Of a stretch of 64,000 nt of DNA, positions 9,116 to 19,148 are shown in pieces. A program made the position numbers and the translations under genes. Source of the DNA: Quatrionicoccus australiensis (lineage in GTDB: Bacteria; Pseudomonadota; Gammaproteobacteria; Burkholderiales; Rhodocyclaceae); assembly GCF_020510525.1 (NCBI RefSeq), contig NZ_CP075188.1, positions 2,542,001-2,606,000 on the forward strand. The letters are read 5' to 3'. The notes beneath the pieces were generated by a model. The model had not been told where the DNA came from, did not search any database, and saw only the letters and a list, made by a program, of their open reading frames with translations. Position 1 is the first letter of the stretch. Every line of letters starts with the position of its first letter.

Positions 9116-10621
9116 ATGTCCGAACGCCCCATCCAGTTCTATTTTCGCGGTGCCCTGCATGCCGTGCAGGGCCCGGCGCCGACCCGTACGGTGCTCCAGT
9201 ATCTGCGCGAAGACCTGCTGCAGACCGGCACCAAGGAAGGTTGCGCCGAAGGTGACTGCGGCGCCTGCACCGTCGTCGTCGGCGAACTGGTCGGCGCCGA
9301 CGGGCAGGAGGAACTGCGCCTGCGCGCCGTCAATTCCTGCATCCAGTTTCTGCCCTCGCTCGACGGCAAGGCGTTGTTCACGGTCGAGGATCTGGCACCG
9401 GCCGCCGACCAACTCCACCCGGTACAGCAGGCGCTGGTCGACCGGCACGGTTCGCAATGCGGCTTCTGCACGCCGGGGTTCGCGATGTCGCTGTTCGCGC
9501 TCTATGAAAACCAGCCGAGCTGCCCGGAGCGCGAGGAAATCGACCACACGCTGTCGGGCAACCTGTGCCGCTGCACCGGCTATCGCCCCATCGTCGATGC
9601 GACGCAGGATGCCTACGCCCTGCCGCGCCAGCCGCTCAACCGCTTGCCGGTGATCGCCGCTCTCAAGGAACTCGCCAAGCTGCCGCCGCTCGATTACGCC
9701 GGTGGCGGCCGGCGCAGCCACAGCCCGCGCAGCCTGGCCGAACTCGCCGAATTGCGCGAAAAACTGCCCGAGGCCCGCCTGGTCGCCGGCGGCACCGACG
9801 TCGGCCTGTGGGTCACCAAGCAGGGGCGCGATCTCGGCGAAATCATCCAGCTTGGCGCCGTGGCCGAACTGAAAAGCGTCGCGATCGGCGCCGAACGCCT
9901 GGAAATCGGCGCTGGCGTCACGTTGACCGATGCGTTTGCCGCGCTCACCGCCTTCGAGCCGCAATGGGCCGAACTGGCCCGCCGCTTCGCTTCGACCCCG
10001 GTCAAGAATGCCGGCACGCTGGGCGGCAATGTCGCCAACGGCTCGCCGATCGGCGATTCGATGCCGGCCCTGATCGCGCTCGGCTGCCGCATCGTGCTGC
10101 AAAAAGGCAGCGCGACGCGTGACATGGCGCTCGAGGATTTCTATGTCGATTACCAGAAGACGGCTTTGCAGGCCGGCGAATTCGTCCGCTCGCTGATCCT
10201 CGATGCGCCGCAGGCACCGCTGCAACGCCTGTTCTGCAGTTACAAGGTGGCCAAGCGCCTCGACCAGGACATTTCAGCGGTCGCCGCCGGGCTGGCCGTG
10301 CATGTCGACAGCGATGGCCTGATCCGCCGCGCCCGCCTCGCCTTCGGCGGCATGGCGGCAACACCCAAGCGCGCCGCCGCCTGCGAAGCCGCGATGCTCG
10401 GCCGGCCGTGGGACCCGGACACGGTGCGCCTGGGCATGGCGGCGTTGAAGGAAGATTTCGCGCCCTTCTCCGACGTGCGCGCCAGCAGCGCCTACCGCCT
10501 CACCGTCGCCGCCAACCTGTTGCAGCGCTTCTGGCTGGAAACCGGGCAAAAAAACACGTCGACCGCTACGCCGGTACGTCTCGCCCAGTTGTCGCCGATC
10601 GCGCCGGAGGCCCGCCCATGA
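9116..10621 (+). CDS. xdhA: xanthine dehydrogenase small subunit (2Fe-2S and FAD)
   Basis: The 501-residue subunit has an N-terminal plant-type 2Fe-2S domain (KEGCAEGDCGAC, Cys 43/48/51), the second 2Fe-2S helical domain (SQCGFCTPGF and GNLCRCTGYRP), then the FAD domain (AGGTDVGLWVTK, NAGTLGGNVANGSPIGD). It carries electrons from the molybdenum subunit to NAD+ during hypoxanthine to xanthine to urate oxidation. It overlaps xdhB by four bases (ATGA), so translation is coupled. The bacterial split into XdhA and XdhB, with XdhC next, is typical of proteobacteria. Confidence 0.95.
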   Translation: MSERPIQFYFRGALHAVQGPAPTRTVLQYLREDLLQTGTKEGCAEGDCGACTVVVGELVGADGQEELRLRAVNSCIQFLPSLDGKALFTVEDLAPAADQLHPVQQALVDRHGSQCGFCTPGFAMSLFALYENQPSCPEREEIDHTLSGNLCRCTGYRPIVDATQDAYALPRQPLNRLPVIAALKELAKLPPLDYAGGGRRSHSPRSLAELAELREKLPEARLVAGGTDVGLWVTKQGRDLGEIIQLGAVAELKSVAIGAERLEIGAGVTLTDAFAALTAFEPQWAELARRFASTPVKNAGTLGGNVANGSPIGDSMPALIALGCRIVLQKGSATRDMALEDFYVDYQKTALQAGEFVRSLILDAPQAPLQRLFCSYKVAKRLDQDISAVAAGLAVHVDSDGLIRRARLAFGGMAATPKRAAACEAAMLGRPWDPDTVRLGMAALKEDFAPFSDVRASSAYRLTVAANLLQRFWLETGQKNTSTATPVRLAQLSPIAPEARP

Positions 10622-12978
10622 GCGCCCGTCCCGCAAATTCCCAGCTCTCCGGCCCGCTCGTCGGCCGCGCCATTCCGCACGAAAGCGCGCATCTGCACGT
10701 CAGCGGCAAGGCCGCCTACATCGACGACCTGCCCGAACTGGCCGGCACGCTGCATGCCGCGGCCGGCTTGTCGACCTGCGCGCGCGGTCGCATCAAGAGC
10801 CTTGATCTGTCTGCCGTGCGCACCTATCCCGGCGTGCGCTGCGTGATCACCGCCGCCGACATTCCCGGCGAGAACAATTGCGGGCCCATCCTGCACGACG
10901 ATCCGATCATCGCCGGCGAGGAAATCCAGTTCTACGGCCAGGTGATTTTTGCCGTCGCCGCCGAGACGCGCGACGCCGCGCGGCAGGCGGTACGTCTGGC
11001 GAAAGTCGAGTACGACGTCGAAACGCCCATCCTCGACATGGACGCGGCGATTGCTGCCGAGTCCTGGGTGCTGCCGCCCTTCGCGATGCAGCGCGGGCCG
11101 GTCGATGCGGCGTTTGCCGCAGCGCCACACCACCTGAGCGGCACGGCCCGCGTCGGCGGCCAGGAACATTTCTACCTCGAAGGCCAGATTTCCTATGTCC
11201 AGCCCAAGGAAGACCACACGCTGCACCTGATCTGCTCGACACAGCACCCGACCGAGATGCAGCAACTGGTTTCGCATGCGCTGGGCTGGCGTTCGCACCA
11301 GATCAGCGTCGAAATCCGGCGCATGGGCGGCGGCTTCGGCGGCAAGGAATCGCAATCGGCGCAATGGGCCTGCCTGGCGGCGATCCTGGCGGTCAACACC
11401 GGAAAACCGGTCAAAATGCGCCTCGACCGCGACGACGACATGATCGCCACCGGCAAGCGCCACGGCTTCCAGTACGCCTGGGAATCGGCCTTCGACGACA
11501 GCGGCCGCCTGCTCGGCCTGAAGCTGGAGATGGCCTCGAACTGCGGCTACTCGGCCGACCTCTCCGGCCCGGTCAACGACCGCACCATCTGCCATATCGA
11601 CAACGCCTACTACCTCGACGCGGTGACGCTGAAGAGCCTGCGCTGCAAGACCAATACCGTGTCGAACACCGCTTTCCGCGGCTTCGGCGGGCCGCAGGGC
11701 ATGTTCGTCATCGAGACCGTGCTCGACGACATCGCGCGCCATCTCGGGCGTGATCCGCTGGCCGTTCGCCAGACCAATTTCTACGACGTCGAACCCGGCG
11801 CGCGCAGCACGACGCCCTACGGCATGACCGTCGAAGACAACGTCGCCCCGGCCCTGGTCGCCGAACTCGCCGCCAGTTGCGATTACGCCGCGCGGCGTGC
11901 GGCGATTGCCGAATTCAACGCCGGCAGCCCGGTCATCAAGCGCGGGCTGGCGCTGACCCCGATCAAGTTCGGCATCTCCTTCAACGCCACGCATTACAAC
12001 CAGGCCGGCGCGCTGGTCCATGTCTATACCGACGGCACGGTGCTCGTCTCGCACGGCGGCACCGAGATGGGCCAGGGCCTGTACACCAAGATCAAGCAGA
12101 TCGTCGCCCAGGAATTCGGCCTGCCGCTGGAAGATGTGCGCCTCTCCTCGACCGACACCAGCCGCGTCGCCAATACCTCGGCAACCGCCGCGTCGAGCGG
12201 CGCCGACCTCAACGGCAAGGCCTCGCAGAATGCCTGTCTGAACATCAAGGCGCGCCTCGCCGCCTTTGTCGTCGATCTGTGCAACGGCAAGGTTACGACC
12301 GAAGACGTGCAATTCGTCGACGGCCGCGTCAAGGCCGGTGACGCCTACGACGCCAGCTTCCACGAACTGGTCATGACCGCCTACCGGGCGCGTATCCAGC
12401 TCTGGGACGCCGGTTTCTACAAGACGCCGAAAATCCATTTCGATCCGGTCACCAAGCTCGGCCGGCCCTTCTTCTACTTTGCCTACGGCGCCTCGTGCAG
12501 CGAGGTCGCCATCGACACGCTGACCGGCGAAAGCCGCGTGCTGCGCGTCGATGTGCTGCATGACGTCGGCCGCTCGATCAATCCGGCGCTCGACATCGGC
12601 CAGATCGAAGGCGGCTTCATCCAGGGCATGGGCTGGCTGACCAGCGAGGAATTGTGGTGGAAAACCGGGGGCGCCCAGGCCGGCCGGCTGATGAGCCACG
12701 CACCCTCGACCTACAAGATTCCGACCGCCAGCGATTTGCCGGAAGTCTTCAACGTCCGCCTCTTTGACAACGCCAATGTCGAGGACAGCATCCACCGCTC
12801 CAAGGCGGTCGGCGAACCGCCCTTCATGCTCGCGCTGTCGGTTTTCCAGGCCCTGCGCGATGCGGTCGGCGCGACGCTGCCGGCGGGCAGCCAGGTCAGA
12901 CTCAGCGCGCCGGCGACGCCGGAAGCGATTCTCGCCGCCCTCGCCCCGGCCAGCGGTCGACTGCCGGAAAAAGCATGA
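10618..12978 (+). CDS. xdhB: xanthine dehydrogenase molybdopterin-binding subunit
   Basis: The 786-residue large subunit holds the molybdenum cofactor. Visible motifs are RRMGGGFGGKESQ (Moco binding), AFRGFGGPQGM, and AVGEPPFMLA, whose Glu is the catalytic base in this family. The start is the ATG overlapping the xdhA stop. A longer in-frame extension upstream lies inside xdhA and is rejected. With XdhA it forms the (alpha-beta)2 cytoplasmic enzyme. It is followed 24 bp later by xdhC, needed for sulfurated Moco insertion. Confidence 0.95.
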   Translation: MSARPANSQLSGPLVGRAIPHESAHLHVSGKAAYIDDLPELAGTLHAAAGLSTCARGRIKSLDLSAVRTYPGVRCVITAADIPGENNCGPILHDDPIIAGEEIQFYGQVIFAVAAETRDAARQAVRLAKVEYDVETPILDMDAAIAAESWVLPPFAMQRGPVDAAFAAAPHHLSGTARVGGQEHFYLEGQISYVQPKEDHTLHLICSTQHPTEMQQLVSHALGWRSHQISVEIRRMGGGFGGKESQSAQWACLAAILAVNTGKPVKMRLDRDDDMIATGKRHGFQYAWESAFDDSGRLLGLKLEMASNCGYSADLSGPVNDRTICHIDNAYYLDAVTLKSLRCKTNTVSNTAFRGFGGPQGMFVIETVLDDIARHLGRDPLAVRQTNFYDVEPGARSTTPYGMTVEDNVAPALVAELAASCDYAARRAAIAEFNAGSPVIKRGLALTPIKFGISFNATHYNQAGALVHVYTDGTVLVSHGGTEMGQGLYTKIKQIVAQEFGLPLEDVRLSSTDTSRVANTSATAASSGADLNGKASQNACLNIKARLAAFVVDLCNGKVTTEDVQFVDGRVKAGDAYDASFHELVMTAYRARIQLWDAGFYKTPKIHFDPVTKLGRPFFYFAYGASCSEVAIDTLTGESRVLRVDVLHDVGRSINPALDIGQIEGGFIQGMGWLTSEELWWKTGGAQAGRLMSHAPSTYKIPTASDLPEVFNVRLFDNANVEDSIHRSKAVGEPPFMLALSVFQALRDAVGATLPAGSQVRLSAPATPEAILAALAPASGRLPEKA

Positions 12979-13002
12979 AATCGCCAACCGGAGACCCCCG
13001 CC

Positions 13003-14004
13003 ATGGCCGCTGACTGGCTCGCCGCCCTGTGCACGCAACTGGCCGCCGGCCAGGATATCGTGCTGGTCACCGTTGCCGGTACGCAGGGTTCGGCGCCGCG
13101 CGAGGCCGGCGCGACGATGCTGGTCGGTGCCGACAGCACTATGCTGACCATAGGCGGCGGCCATCTCGAATGGCAGGCCATCGCCCAGGCCCGGCGCCGC
13201 CTGACGGCTGAGAACAGCCGCCCGCAAGTGCAGCGCTACAACCTCGGCGCCCGCCTCGGCCAGTGTTGCGGCGGCGTCGTCTGGCTGTTGTTCGAGAACA
13301 TCGCGGCGAGCAGCCTGGCCGAATGGCAGGCGCGCCGGGATGCCGTCGAAGGCGGTGCCAGCCTGCAGCGCCGGCTCGATCACCGGGCCGCTGCGTCGAG
13401 CTGGACGCCGGATGGCGAACACGCCGTGACCAAACTGGTGGGCGGCCCGGAAGAATGGCAATTCAGCCAGAAAATAGCGGTCGACCGCTTCCCGGTGTGG
13501 ATTTTCGGCGCCGGTCACGTCGCGCAAGCGCTGGTCCGCCAGTTGCAGCCGCTCGGCTGCGCGATCAGCTGGATAGACAGCCGCGACGAAGCCTTCGCCG
13601 ACCTCGCCACCGACGGCATCGACACCCGCCTCACTGACACGCCGGAGAGCGAAGTCGCGCAGGCCCCGGCCGGCACTTTCTTCATCATCATGACGCACAG
13701 CCACACGCTGGATTTTGCGCTGTGCGAAGCGGTCTACCGCCGGCGCGACTTTGCCTACTTCGGCCTGATCGGCTCGCAGAGCAAACGCGCCTCCTTCGAG
13801 CACCGCCTGCTCGACCGCGGTCTGGCGCGCGAACGCCTGGAAGAACTGACCTGTCCGATCGGCATTGCCGGCATCGTCAGCAAACAACCCGCCGCCATCG
13901 CACTCGCCGTCGGCGCCGAAATCCTGCAGATACACCACGCCCGCCAACTGCTGACCCAGGCCGCCCGCCCACGCCTGTCCGCCAGCACCATCCAACCGGA
14001 GTAG
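13003..14004 (+). CDS. xdhC: xanthine dehydrogenase accessory protein XdhC
   Basis: The 333-residue protein has the XdhC/CoxI N-terminal domain (VTVAGTQGSAPREAGATML, LGARLGQCCGGVVWL) and a Rossmann-like C-terminal domain (IFGAGHVAQALV, YFGLIGSQSKRASF). XdhC binds molybdenum cofactor, supports its sulfuration and hands it to XdhB. The ATG follows a GGAGAC ribosome site. It ends the enzyme part of the operon; a 237-bp gap without a recognisable gene separates it from the transporter genes. Confidence 0.94.
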   Translation: MAADWLAALCTQLAAGQDIVLVTVAGTQGSAPREAGATMLVGADSTMLTIGGGHLEWQAIAQARRRLTAENSRPQVQRYNLGARLGQCCGGVVWLLFENIAASSLAEWQARRDAVEGGASLQRRLDHRAAASSWTPDGEHAVTKLVGGPEEWQFSQKIAVDRFPVWIFGAGHVAQALVRQLQPLGCAISWIDSRDEAFADLATDGIDTRLTDTPESEVAQAPAGTFFIIMTHSHTLDFALCEAVYRRRDFAYFGLIGSQSKRASFEHRLLDRGLARERLEELTCPIGIAGIVSKQPAAIALAVGAEILQIHHARQLLTQAARPRLSASTIQPE

Positions 14005-14241
14005 ATCCTTGAAACCTCAATTGACCGCTGATCCATCTCCGGGCTGCCGCGTGAATACAGGCTCCTGTGCCCCCGAGGTGATTTACTCGTGGAATGACAG
14101 CGCTACATGGCCGCTGGCACGCCTGGTCGAGCGCCCGGCTTTGTCACTCCTTCTTGCAGGCATGAGCCTGCTGCGGCGTCGCTTCGCGCCGGTCATCCCG
14201 CCCAAACGCACCATCAGCCACGTCCAATGGAGGTTTCAAGG

Positions 14242-15789
14242 ATGATGCCCCCGCCCGATCCCCGCCTCCAGTTGCTGCACATCACCAAACGCTATCCCAG
14301 CGTGGTGGCCAATTCCGACGTCAGCCTGACGGTGATGCCGGGTGAAATCCACGCCATCCTCGGCGAGAACGGCGCCGGCAAGAGCACGCTGATGAAGATC
14401 ATCTACGGCGCGGTCAAGGCCGACGACGGCGAGATGATGTGGGACGGCCGCCAGGTTGCCGTCGCCAACCCGGCGCAGGCGCGCAAGCTGGGCATCGGCA
14501 TGGTTTTCCAGCATTTCTCGCTGTTCGAGACGCTGTCGGTGGTCGAGAACATCGCCCTGGTCCTCGACGAACCCTTCGACCTGCCGGCGCTGGCGGCGCG
14601 CGTCAAGGAGGTGTCGGAGCGCTACGGCCTGCCGCTTGACCCTTACCGCAGCGTGCATAGTCTGTCGGTCGGCGAACGCCAGCGCGTCGAGATCGTGCGC
14701 TGCCTGCTGCAGGACCCGAAACTCTTGATCCTCGACGAGCCGACCTCGGTGCTGACGCCGCAGGCCGTGCAGAAACTGTTCGAAACCCTGCGCCGGCTGG
14801 CTTCGGAAGGCGTCTCCATCCTCTACATCAGCCACAAGCTGCACGAAATCAAGTCGCTGTGCGACAGCGCCACCATCATGCGCGGCGGCAAGGTCACCGG
14901 CACCGCGATTCCGCGCGACGAAACGCCGGCCAGCTTGGCGCGCCTGATGATCGGGCGCGAGCTGCCGGTCTGTGCAGCGCCCATTTACCACGGTGAAAAT
15001 CGGCCAATTCTCGAGGTCGACCGCCTGAGCCTCGTCTCCGACGATCCGTTCGGCACGACGCTGGAAAACATCTCGCTGACCGTGAACGCCGGCGAAATCC
15101 TCGGCATCGCCGGCATTTCCGGCAACGGTCAGGCCGAACTGCTGGCTGCGCTGTCCGGCGAAACGACCGGCCAGCGCGACGCGATCCGCCTCGAAGGCCA
15201 GGCCATCGGCCACCTCGATGCCGGCCAGCGGCGCGCCCATGGCCTGGTTTTCGTCCCGGAAGAGCGGCTCGGCCGCGGCGCCGTGCCGGCCCTGTCGCTG
15301 TCGCGCAATGCGCTGCTCACGGCGCACCGCCAGGGCATGAAGCAGTGGGGCCTGGTCAGCTACCGCAAGGCGAAGGAATTTGCCGAGCAGTGCATCGCCC
15401 GCTTCGACGTGCGCTGCGGCGGGCCGGGCTCGGCGGCACGCTCGCTGTCCGGCGGCAACTTGCAGAAATTCATCGTCGGCCGCGAAATCATGCTCGCCCC
15501 CAAGCTGATGATCGTCGCCCAGCCGACCTGGGGTGTCGATGTCGGCGCCGCCGCCTTCCTGCGCCAGACGCTGCTCGACCTGTCGCGCACCGGCGTCGCC
15601 ATCCTGGTCATTTCGGAAGAACTCGAGGAATTGTTCGAGATCAGCGACCGCATCGCCGTGCTCGCTGCCGGCAAGCTTTCCGCCGCCCAGCCCAAGGCGG
15701 CGACCAATGCCGAATCAGTCGGTCTGCAGATGTCCGGCCTTTTCAAAGAAACCGCCCAGCCCACGGAGTCCGGCCATGCACCTGCTTGA
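14242..15789 (+). CDS. ABC importer ATPase with two nucleotide-binding domains (BMP-type nucleoside transporter)
   Basis: The 515-residue protein contains two ABC domains. The first has a canonical Walker A (GENGAGKST), signature (LSVGERQRVE) and Walker B (LLILDEPTSVLTP). The second has a degenerate Walker A (GISGNGQAELLAAL), signature LSGGNLQKF and a diverged Walker B (LMIVAQPTWGVD). This is the arrangement of NupA/RbsA-like importers. It would power the two permeases that follow and use the BMP binding protein at 7.3-8.4 kb. ATG 14242 has GGAGG eight bases upstream; the longer frame runs into non-coding DNA. It overlaps the next gene by 14 bp. Confidence 0.92.
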   Translation: MMPPPDPRLQLLHITKRYPSVVANSDVSLTVMPGEIHAILGENGAGKSTLMKIIYGAVKADDGEMMWDGRQVAVANPAQARKLGIGMVFQHFSLFETLSVVENIALVLDEPFDLPALAARVKEVSERYGLPLDPYRSVHSLSVGERQRVEIVRCLLQDPKLLILDEPTSVLTPQAVQKLFETLRRLASEGVSILYISHKLHEIKSLCDSATIMRGGKVTGTAIPRDETPASLARLMIGRELPVCAAPIYHGENRPILEVDRLSLVSDDPFGTTLENISLTVNAGEILGIAGISGNGQAELLAALSGETTGQRDAIRLEGQAIGHLDAGQRRAHGLVFVPEERLGRGAVPALSLSRNALLTAHRQGMKQWGLVSYRKAKEFAEQCIARFDVRCGGPGSAARSLSGGNLQKFIVGREIMLAPKLMIVAQPTWGVDVGAAAFLRQTLLDLSRTGVAILVISEELEELFEISDRIAVLAAGKLSAAQPKAATNAESVGLQMSGLFKETAQPTESGHAPA

Positions 15790-16834
15790 ACCCCGCGCCC
15801 AGCCGTCGCAGTTGATGCGCTGGACGGCGCCCCTGATCGCCATCGTCGCCACGCTGCTCGCCGGCTCCCTCCTGTTCTGGGCGCTCGACAAATCGCCCAT
15901 CGCCTCCTTCCAGGTTTTCTTCATCGAACCGCTGACCACCAGCTACGGCTGGAGCGAACTGCTGATCAAGGCCTGCCCGCTGATCCTGATCGCCCAGGGC
16001 CTGGCCATCGGCTTCAAGGCGCGCATCTACAACATTGGCGCCGAAGGCCAGTTGATCGTCGGCGCCCTGTTCGGCGGCGGCGTCGCGATCTACTTCGACG
16101 GCAGCGATTCGGCCTGGGTGATTCCGGCCATGGTCGTCGCCGGCGCGCTCGGCGGCGCCTTGTGGGGCGCCCTGCCGGCGCTGCTCAAGACACGCTTCAA
16201 CGCCGAGGAAACGCTGACCACGCTGATGCTGACCTACGTCGCCACCTTCATCCTCTCCTACATGGTCAACGGCCCCTGGCGCGACCCGGACGGGATGAAC
16301 TTCCCGCAATCGATCATGTTCGGCGACAACGCGCTGTTCGGCATCCTGCTCGAAGGCTCGCGCGTCAATACCTCGGTCTTCATCACGCTGTTCGCGGTGC
16401 TCGCCTTCTGGCTGTTCAATGCCAGGAGTTTCCTGTCCTACCAGCTCGAAGTCGGTGGCCAGGCGCCGGCCGCCTCGCGCTACGCCGGCTTTTCGGCGAA
16501 GCAGACGGTGTGGTTCAGCCTGGTCATCTCCGGCCTGACCGCCGGTCTGGCCGGGGTCGGTGAAGTCGCCGGACCGGTCGGCCAGTTGAACCTCAATATC
16601 TCGCCGGGCTACGGTTTCGCGGCGATCATCGTCGCCTACCTTGGCCGCCTGCACGCGCTCGGCATCGTCCTCGCCGGCTGCCTGATGGCGCTGATCTACC
16701 TTGGCGGCGAAGCGGCCCAGGTCAGCCTGCAGATGCCGGCGGCGATTACCGGCATCTTCCAGGGCATGCTGCTCTTCTTCCTGCTCGGCGCCGATGCCTT
16801 CATCGACAACCGCCTGCGCAAACCCATCCGCTAG
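15776..16834 (+). CDS. ABC transporter permease 1 (NupP-like)
   Basis: The 352-residue polytopic membrane protein belongs to the BPD_transp_2 family of branched-chain/ribose/nucleoside permeases (NIGAEGQLIVGALFGGG, NAEETLTTLMLTYVATFILSYM, FAAIIVAYLGRLHALGIVLAG). It is the larger of a heterodimeric pair with the next gene. The start ATG overlaps the ATPase gene, giving translational coupling. The longer frame inside the ATPase is a shadow. The predicted role is purine/nucleoside passage across the inner membrane. Confidence 0.9.
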   Translation: MHLLEPRAQPSQLMRWTAPLIAIVATLLAGSLLFWALDKSPIASFQVFFIEPLTTSYGWSELLIKACPLILIAQGLAIGFKARIYNIGAEGQLIVGALFGGGVAIYFDGSDSAWVIPAMVVAGALGGALWGALPALLKTRFNAEETLTTLMLTYVATFILSYMVNGPWRDPDGMNFPQSIMFGDNALFGILLEGSRVNTSVFITLFAVLAFWLFNARSFLSYQLEVGGQAPAASRYAGFSAKQTVWFSLVISGLTAGLAGVGEVAGPVGQLNLNISPGYGFAAIIVAYLGRLHALGIVLAGCLMALIYLGGEAAQVSLQMPAAITGIFQGMLLFFLLGADAFIDNRLRKPIR

Positions 16835-16852
16835 CCGACTGAGGAACCCACC

Positions 16853-17773
16853 ATGATCGACAGCCTGATTCCCGTCCTCGCCGGCGCCATTGCCGCCGCC
16901 ACCCCGCTGATCTTCGCCGGCCTCGGCGAACTGGTCGCCGAACGCACCGGCGTCATCAACCTCGGCGTCGAAGGCATGATGCTGACCGGCGCCATCGCCG
17001 GCTTCGCGCTCGCCGCCGAAACCGGCTACGGTGCCGCCGCCGGCCTGCCCGCCGGTGCCATCGCCGGCGCTGCGACGGCGATGATCTTCGCCTTCTTCGC
17101 CCTGTCGCTGGCCGCCAACCAGGCCGCCTGCGGCCTCGCCCTGACCATCTTCGGCATCGGCCTCTCCGCCTTCATCGGCCAGCACTACGTCAGCTACAGC
17201 CTGCCCGGCCTTCAACCCATCGCCATTCCGCTGCTCGCCGACATCCCGGTCATCGGACCTGTGCTGTTCAAGCAGGATGCCGTCGTCTATCTGTCCTTCA
17301 TCGCCTTCGCCGTCGTCGCCTGGACCCTGGCCAAGACCCGCCTCGGCCTGCTGCTCAAGGCGGTCGGCGAATCGCCGGACGCGGCGCATGCGATCGGCTA
17401 TCCGGTGCTCGGCATCCGCTACGGCGCGGTCGCCTTCGGCGGCGCCATGGCCGGCATCGCCGGCGCCTACCTGTCCACCGTCTATACGCCGCTGTGGGTC
17501 CAGAACATGAGTGCCGGGCGTGGCTGGATCGCCGTCGCGCTGGTCGTTTTCGCGACCTGGAAACCGACCCGCCTGCTGCTCGGCGCCTATCTGTTCGGCG
17601 CCGTCACCATCCTGCAGTTCCACGCGCAGGGTCTGGGCATCGACGTACCGGTGCAATTCCTCGCCGCGCTGCCGTATGCTGCAACCATCGTCGTGCTGGT
17701 CGTCATTTCGCGCGACCGCAAACTGCTCCAGCTCAACCTGCCGGCCTCGCTCGGCAAGCCTTTCCTGCCCTGA
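16853..17773 (+). CDS. ABC transporter permease 2 (NupQ-like)
   Basis: The 306-residue very hydrophobic permease has LGELVAERTGVINLGVEGMMLTGA, the family hallmark, and ISAGRGW-like MSAGRGWIAVALVVFATW near the C-terminus. It partners with the upstream permease. The start is ATG 16853, 18 bp downstream of that stop. The downstream deaminase gene begins 7 bp after its stop, so uptake and the first intracellular step are co-transcribed. Confidence 0.9.
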   Translation: MIDSLIPVLAGAIAAATPLIFAGLGELVAERTGVINLGVEGMMLTGAIAGFALAAETGYGAAAGLPAGAIAGAATAMIFAFFALSLAANQAACGLALTIFGIGLSAFIGQHYVSYSLPGLQPIAIPLLADIPVIGPVLFKQDAVVYLSFIAFAVVAWTLAKTRLGLLLKAVGESPDAAHAIGYPVLGIRYGAVAFGGAMAGIAGAYLSTVYTPLWVQNMSAGRGWIAVALVVFATWKPTRLLLGAYLFGAVTILQFHAQGLGIDVPVQFLAALPYAATIVVLVVISRDRKLLQLNLPASLGKPFLP

Positions 17774-17780
17774 GTACTTG

Positions 17781-19142
17781 ATGACCACGCTTTTACTGAA
17801 AGACGCCGACGTCCTCGTCACCATGGATGCCGCCCGCCGCGAAATTCCCGGCGGCGGCGTTTTCATCCGCGACGGCGTGATCGAGGCGGTCGGCAGCAGC
17901 GATCAACTGCCGGCCACTGCCGACCAGGTGATTTCGCTGGCCGGCACGGTTGCCCTGCCCGGCCTGGTCAACACGCACCACCACATGTACCAGAGCCTGA
18001 CCCGCGCCATCCCCGGCGCCCAGGACGCCGAACTGTTCGGCTGGCTGCGCCGCCTGTACCCGATCTGGGCCGGGCTGACGCCGGAAATGATCAAAATTTC
18101 GACGTTGACCGCCATGGCCGAGCTGATCCTCTCCGGCTGCACGACCTCGAGCGATCATCTCTACCTCTACCCGAACGGCAGCCGCCTCGACGACTCGATT
18201 GAAGCCGCAGCCACCATCGGCATGCGCTTCCACGCGGCGCGCGGCAGCATGAGCGTCGGCGAAAGCCAGGGCGGCCTGCCGCCGGACCGGCTGGTCGAGA
18301 GCGAAGCGGCGATCCTGAAAGACACGCAGCGCCTGATCGAAACCTGGCACGACCCCAAGCGCCACGCCATGCAGCGCATCGTCGTCGCGCCTTGCTCGCC
18401 GTTTTCGGTCAGCCGCGAGCTGATGCGCGACGCCGCCGAGATGGCGCGCAGCTACGGGGTTTCGCTACATACCCACCTCGCCGAGAACGACAACGACGTC
18501 GCCTACAGCCGCGAAAAATTCGGCATGACGCCGGCCGAATACGCCGAATCGCTGGGCTGGGTCGGCCACGACGTCTGGCACGCCCACTGCGTTAAGCTCG
18601 ACGCGCCGGGCATAGCTCTCTTTGCGCGCAGCGGCACTGGCGTCGCGCATTGCCCCTGCTCGAACATGCGCCTGGCTTCCGGCATTGCGCCGATCCCGGC
18701 AATGCGCGCAGCCGGCGTCAATGTCGGCCTCGGCGTCGATGGCTGCGCCTCGAACGACGCCGCCCACCTGCTCGGCGAAGCCCGCCAGGCGATGTTGCTC
18801 GCCCGCGTCGGCCATGGCCCGGCGGCAATGAACGCCCGTCAGGCGCTGGAACTCGCGACGCTGGGCGGCGCCAAGGTGCTCGGCCGCGACGACATCGGTG
18901 CTCTGGCGCCCGGCATGAGTGCCGACCTCGTCGCCTTCCCGACCGGCGGCCTCGATCTGGCCGGCGCCGCCGTGCATGACCCGGTCGCGGCGCTGGTTTT
19001 CTGCACGCCGCAGTCGGTGCGCCATTCCATCATCAACGGCAAGCCGGTCGTCGCTGACGGCCAGTTGCTGCCGCTCGACCTGCAACCGCTGGTCGCCACC
19101 CACAACCGCCTGGCCCGGCAGCTGGCCAACGGCAGCCACTGA
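17781..19142 (+). CDS. 8-oxoguanine deaminase (TrzN/AtzA-like amidohydrolase)
   Basis: The 453-residue amidohydrolase has NTHHHMYQSLTR (HxH metal ligands), LHTHLAEND, HAHCVKLD and a metal Asp in GLGVDGCASND. The set matches, from memory, the Pseudomonas PA0142-type 8-oxoguanine deaminases (8-oxoguanine to urate). That gene also lies near an adenine deaminase gene of the type seen at 6.1 kb, so the neighbourhood resembles this one. The alternative is a general hydroxy/chloro-purine or triazine hydrolase. The start is the ATG directly after the permease; longer frames overlap the permease. Confidence 0.82.
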   Translation: MTTLLLKDADVLVTMDAARREIPGGGVFIRDGVIEAVGSSDQLPATADQVISLAGTVALPGLVNTHHHMYQSLTRAIPGAQDAELFGWLRRLYPIWAGLTPEMIKISTLTAMAELILSGCTTSSDHLYLYPNGSRLDDSIEAAATIGMRFHAARGSMSVGESQGGLPPDRLVESEAAILKDTQRLIETWHDPKRHAMQRIVVAPCSPFSVSRELMRDAAEMARSYGVSLHTHLAENDNDVAYSREKFGMTPAEYAESLGWVGHDVWHAHCVKLDAPGIALFARSGTGVAHCPCSNMRLASGIAPIPAMRAAGVNVGLGVDGCASNDAAHLLGEARQAMLLARVGHGPAAMNARQALELATLGGAKVLGRDDIGALAPGMSADLVAFPTGGLDLAGAAVHDPVAALVFCTPQSVRHSIINGKPVVADGQLLPLDLQPLVATHNRLARQLANGSH

Positions 19143-19148
19143 AAAATC

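Noticed and set aside
10492..13995. 1167-codon open frame on the minus strand opposite xdhA-xdhC
   Set aside because: It is the mirror of strongly biased GC-rich codons in three well-recognised genes. Its translation is low-complexity Arg/Gly/Ala/His with no family.
15743..17866. 707-codon minus-strand frame opposite the permeases
   Set aside because: It gives Gln/Gly/Asp/Arg-rich nonsense opposite two clear membrane permeases; it is a codon-bias shadow.
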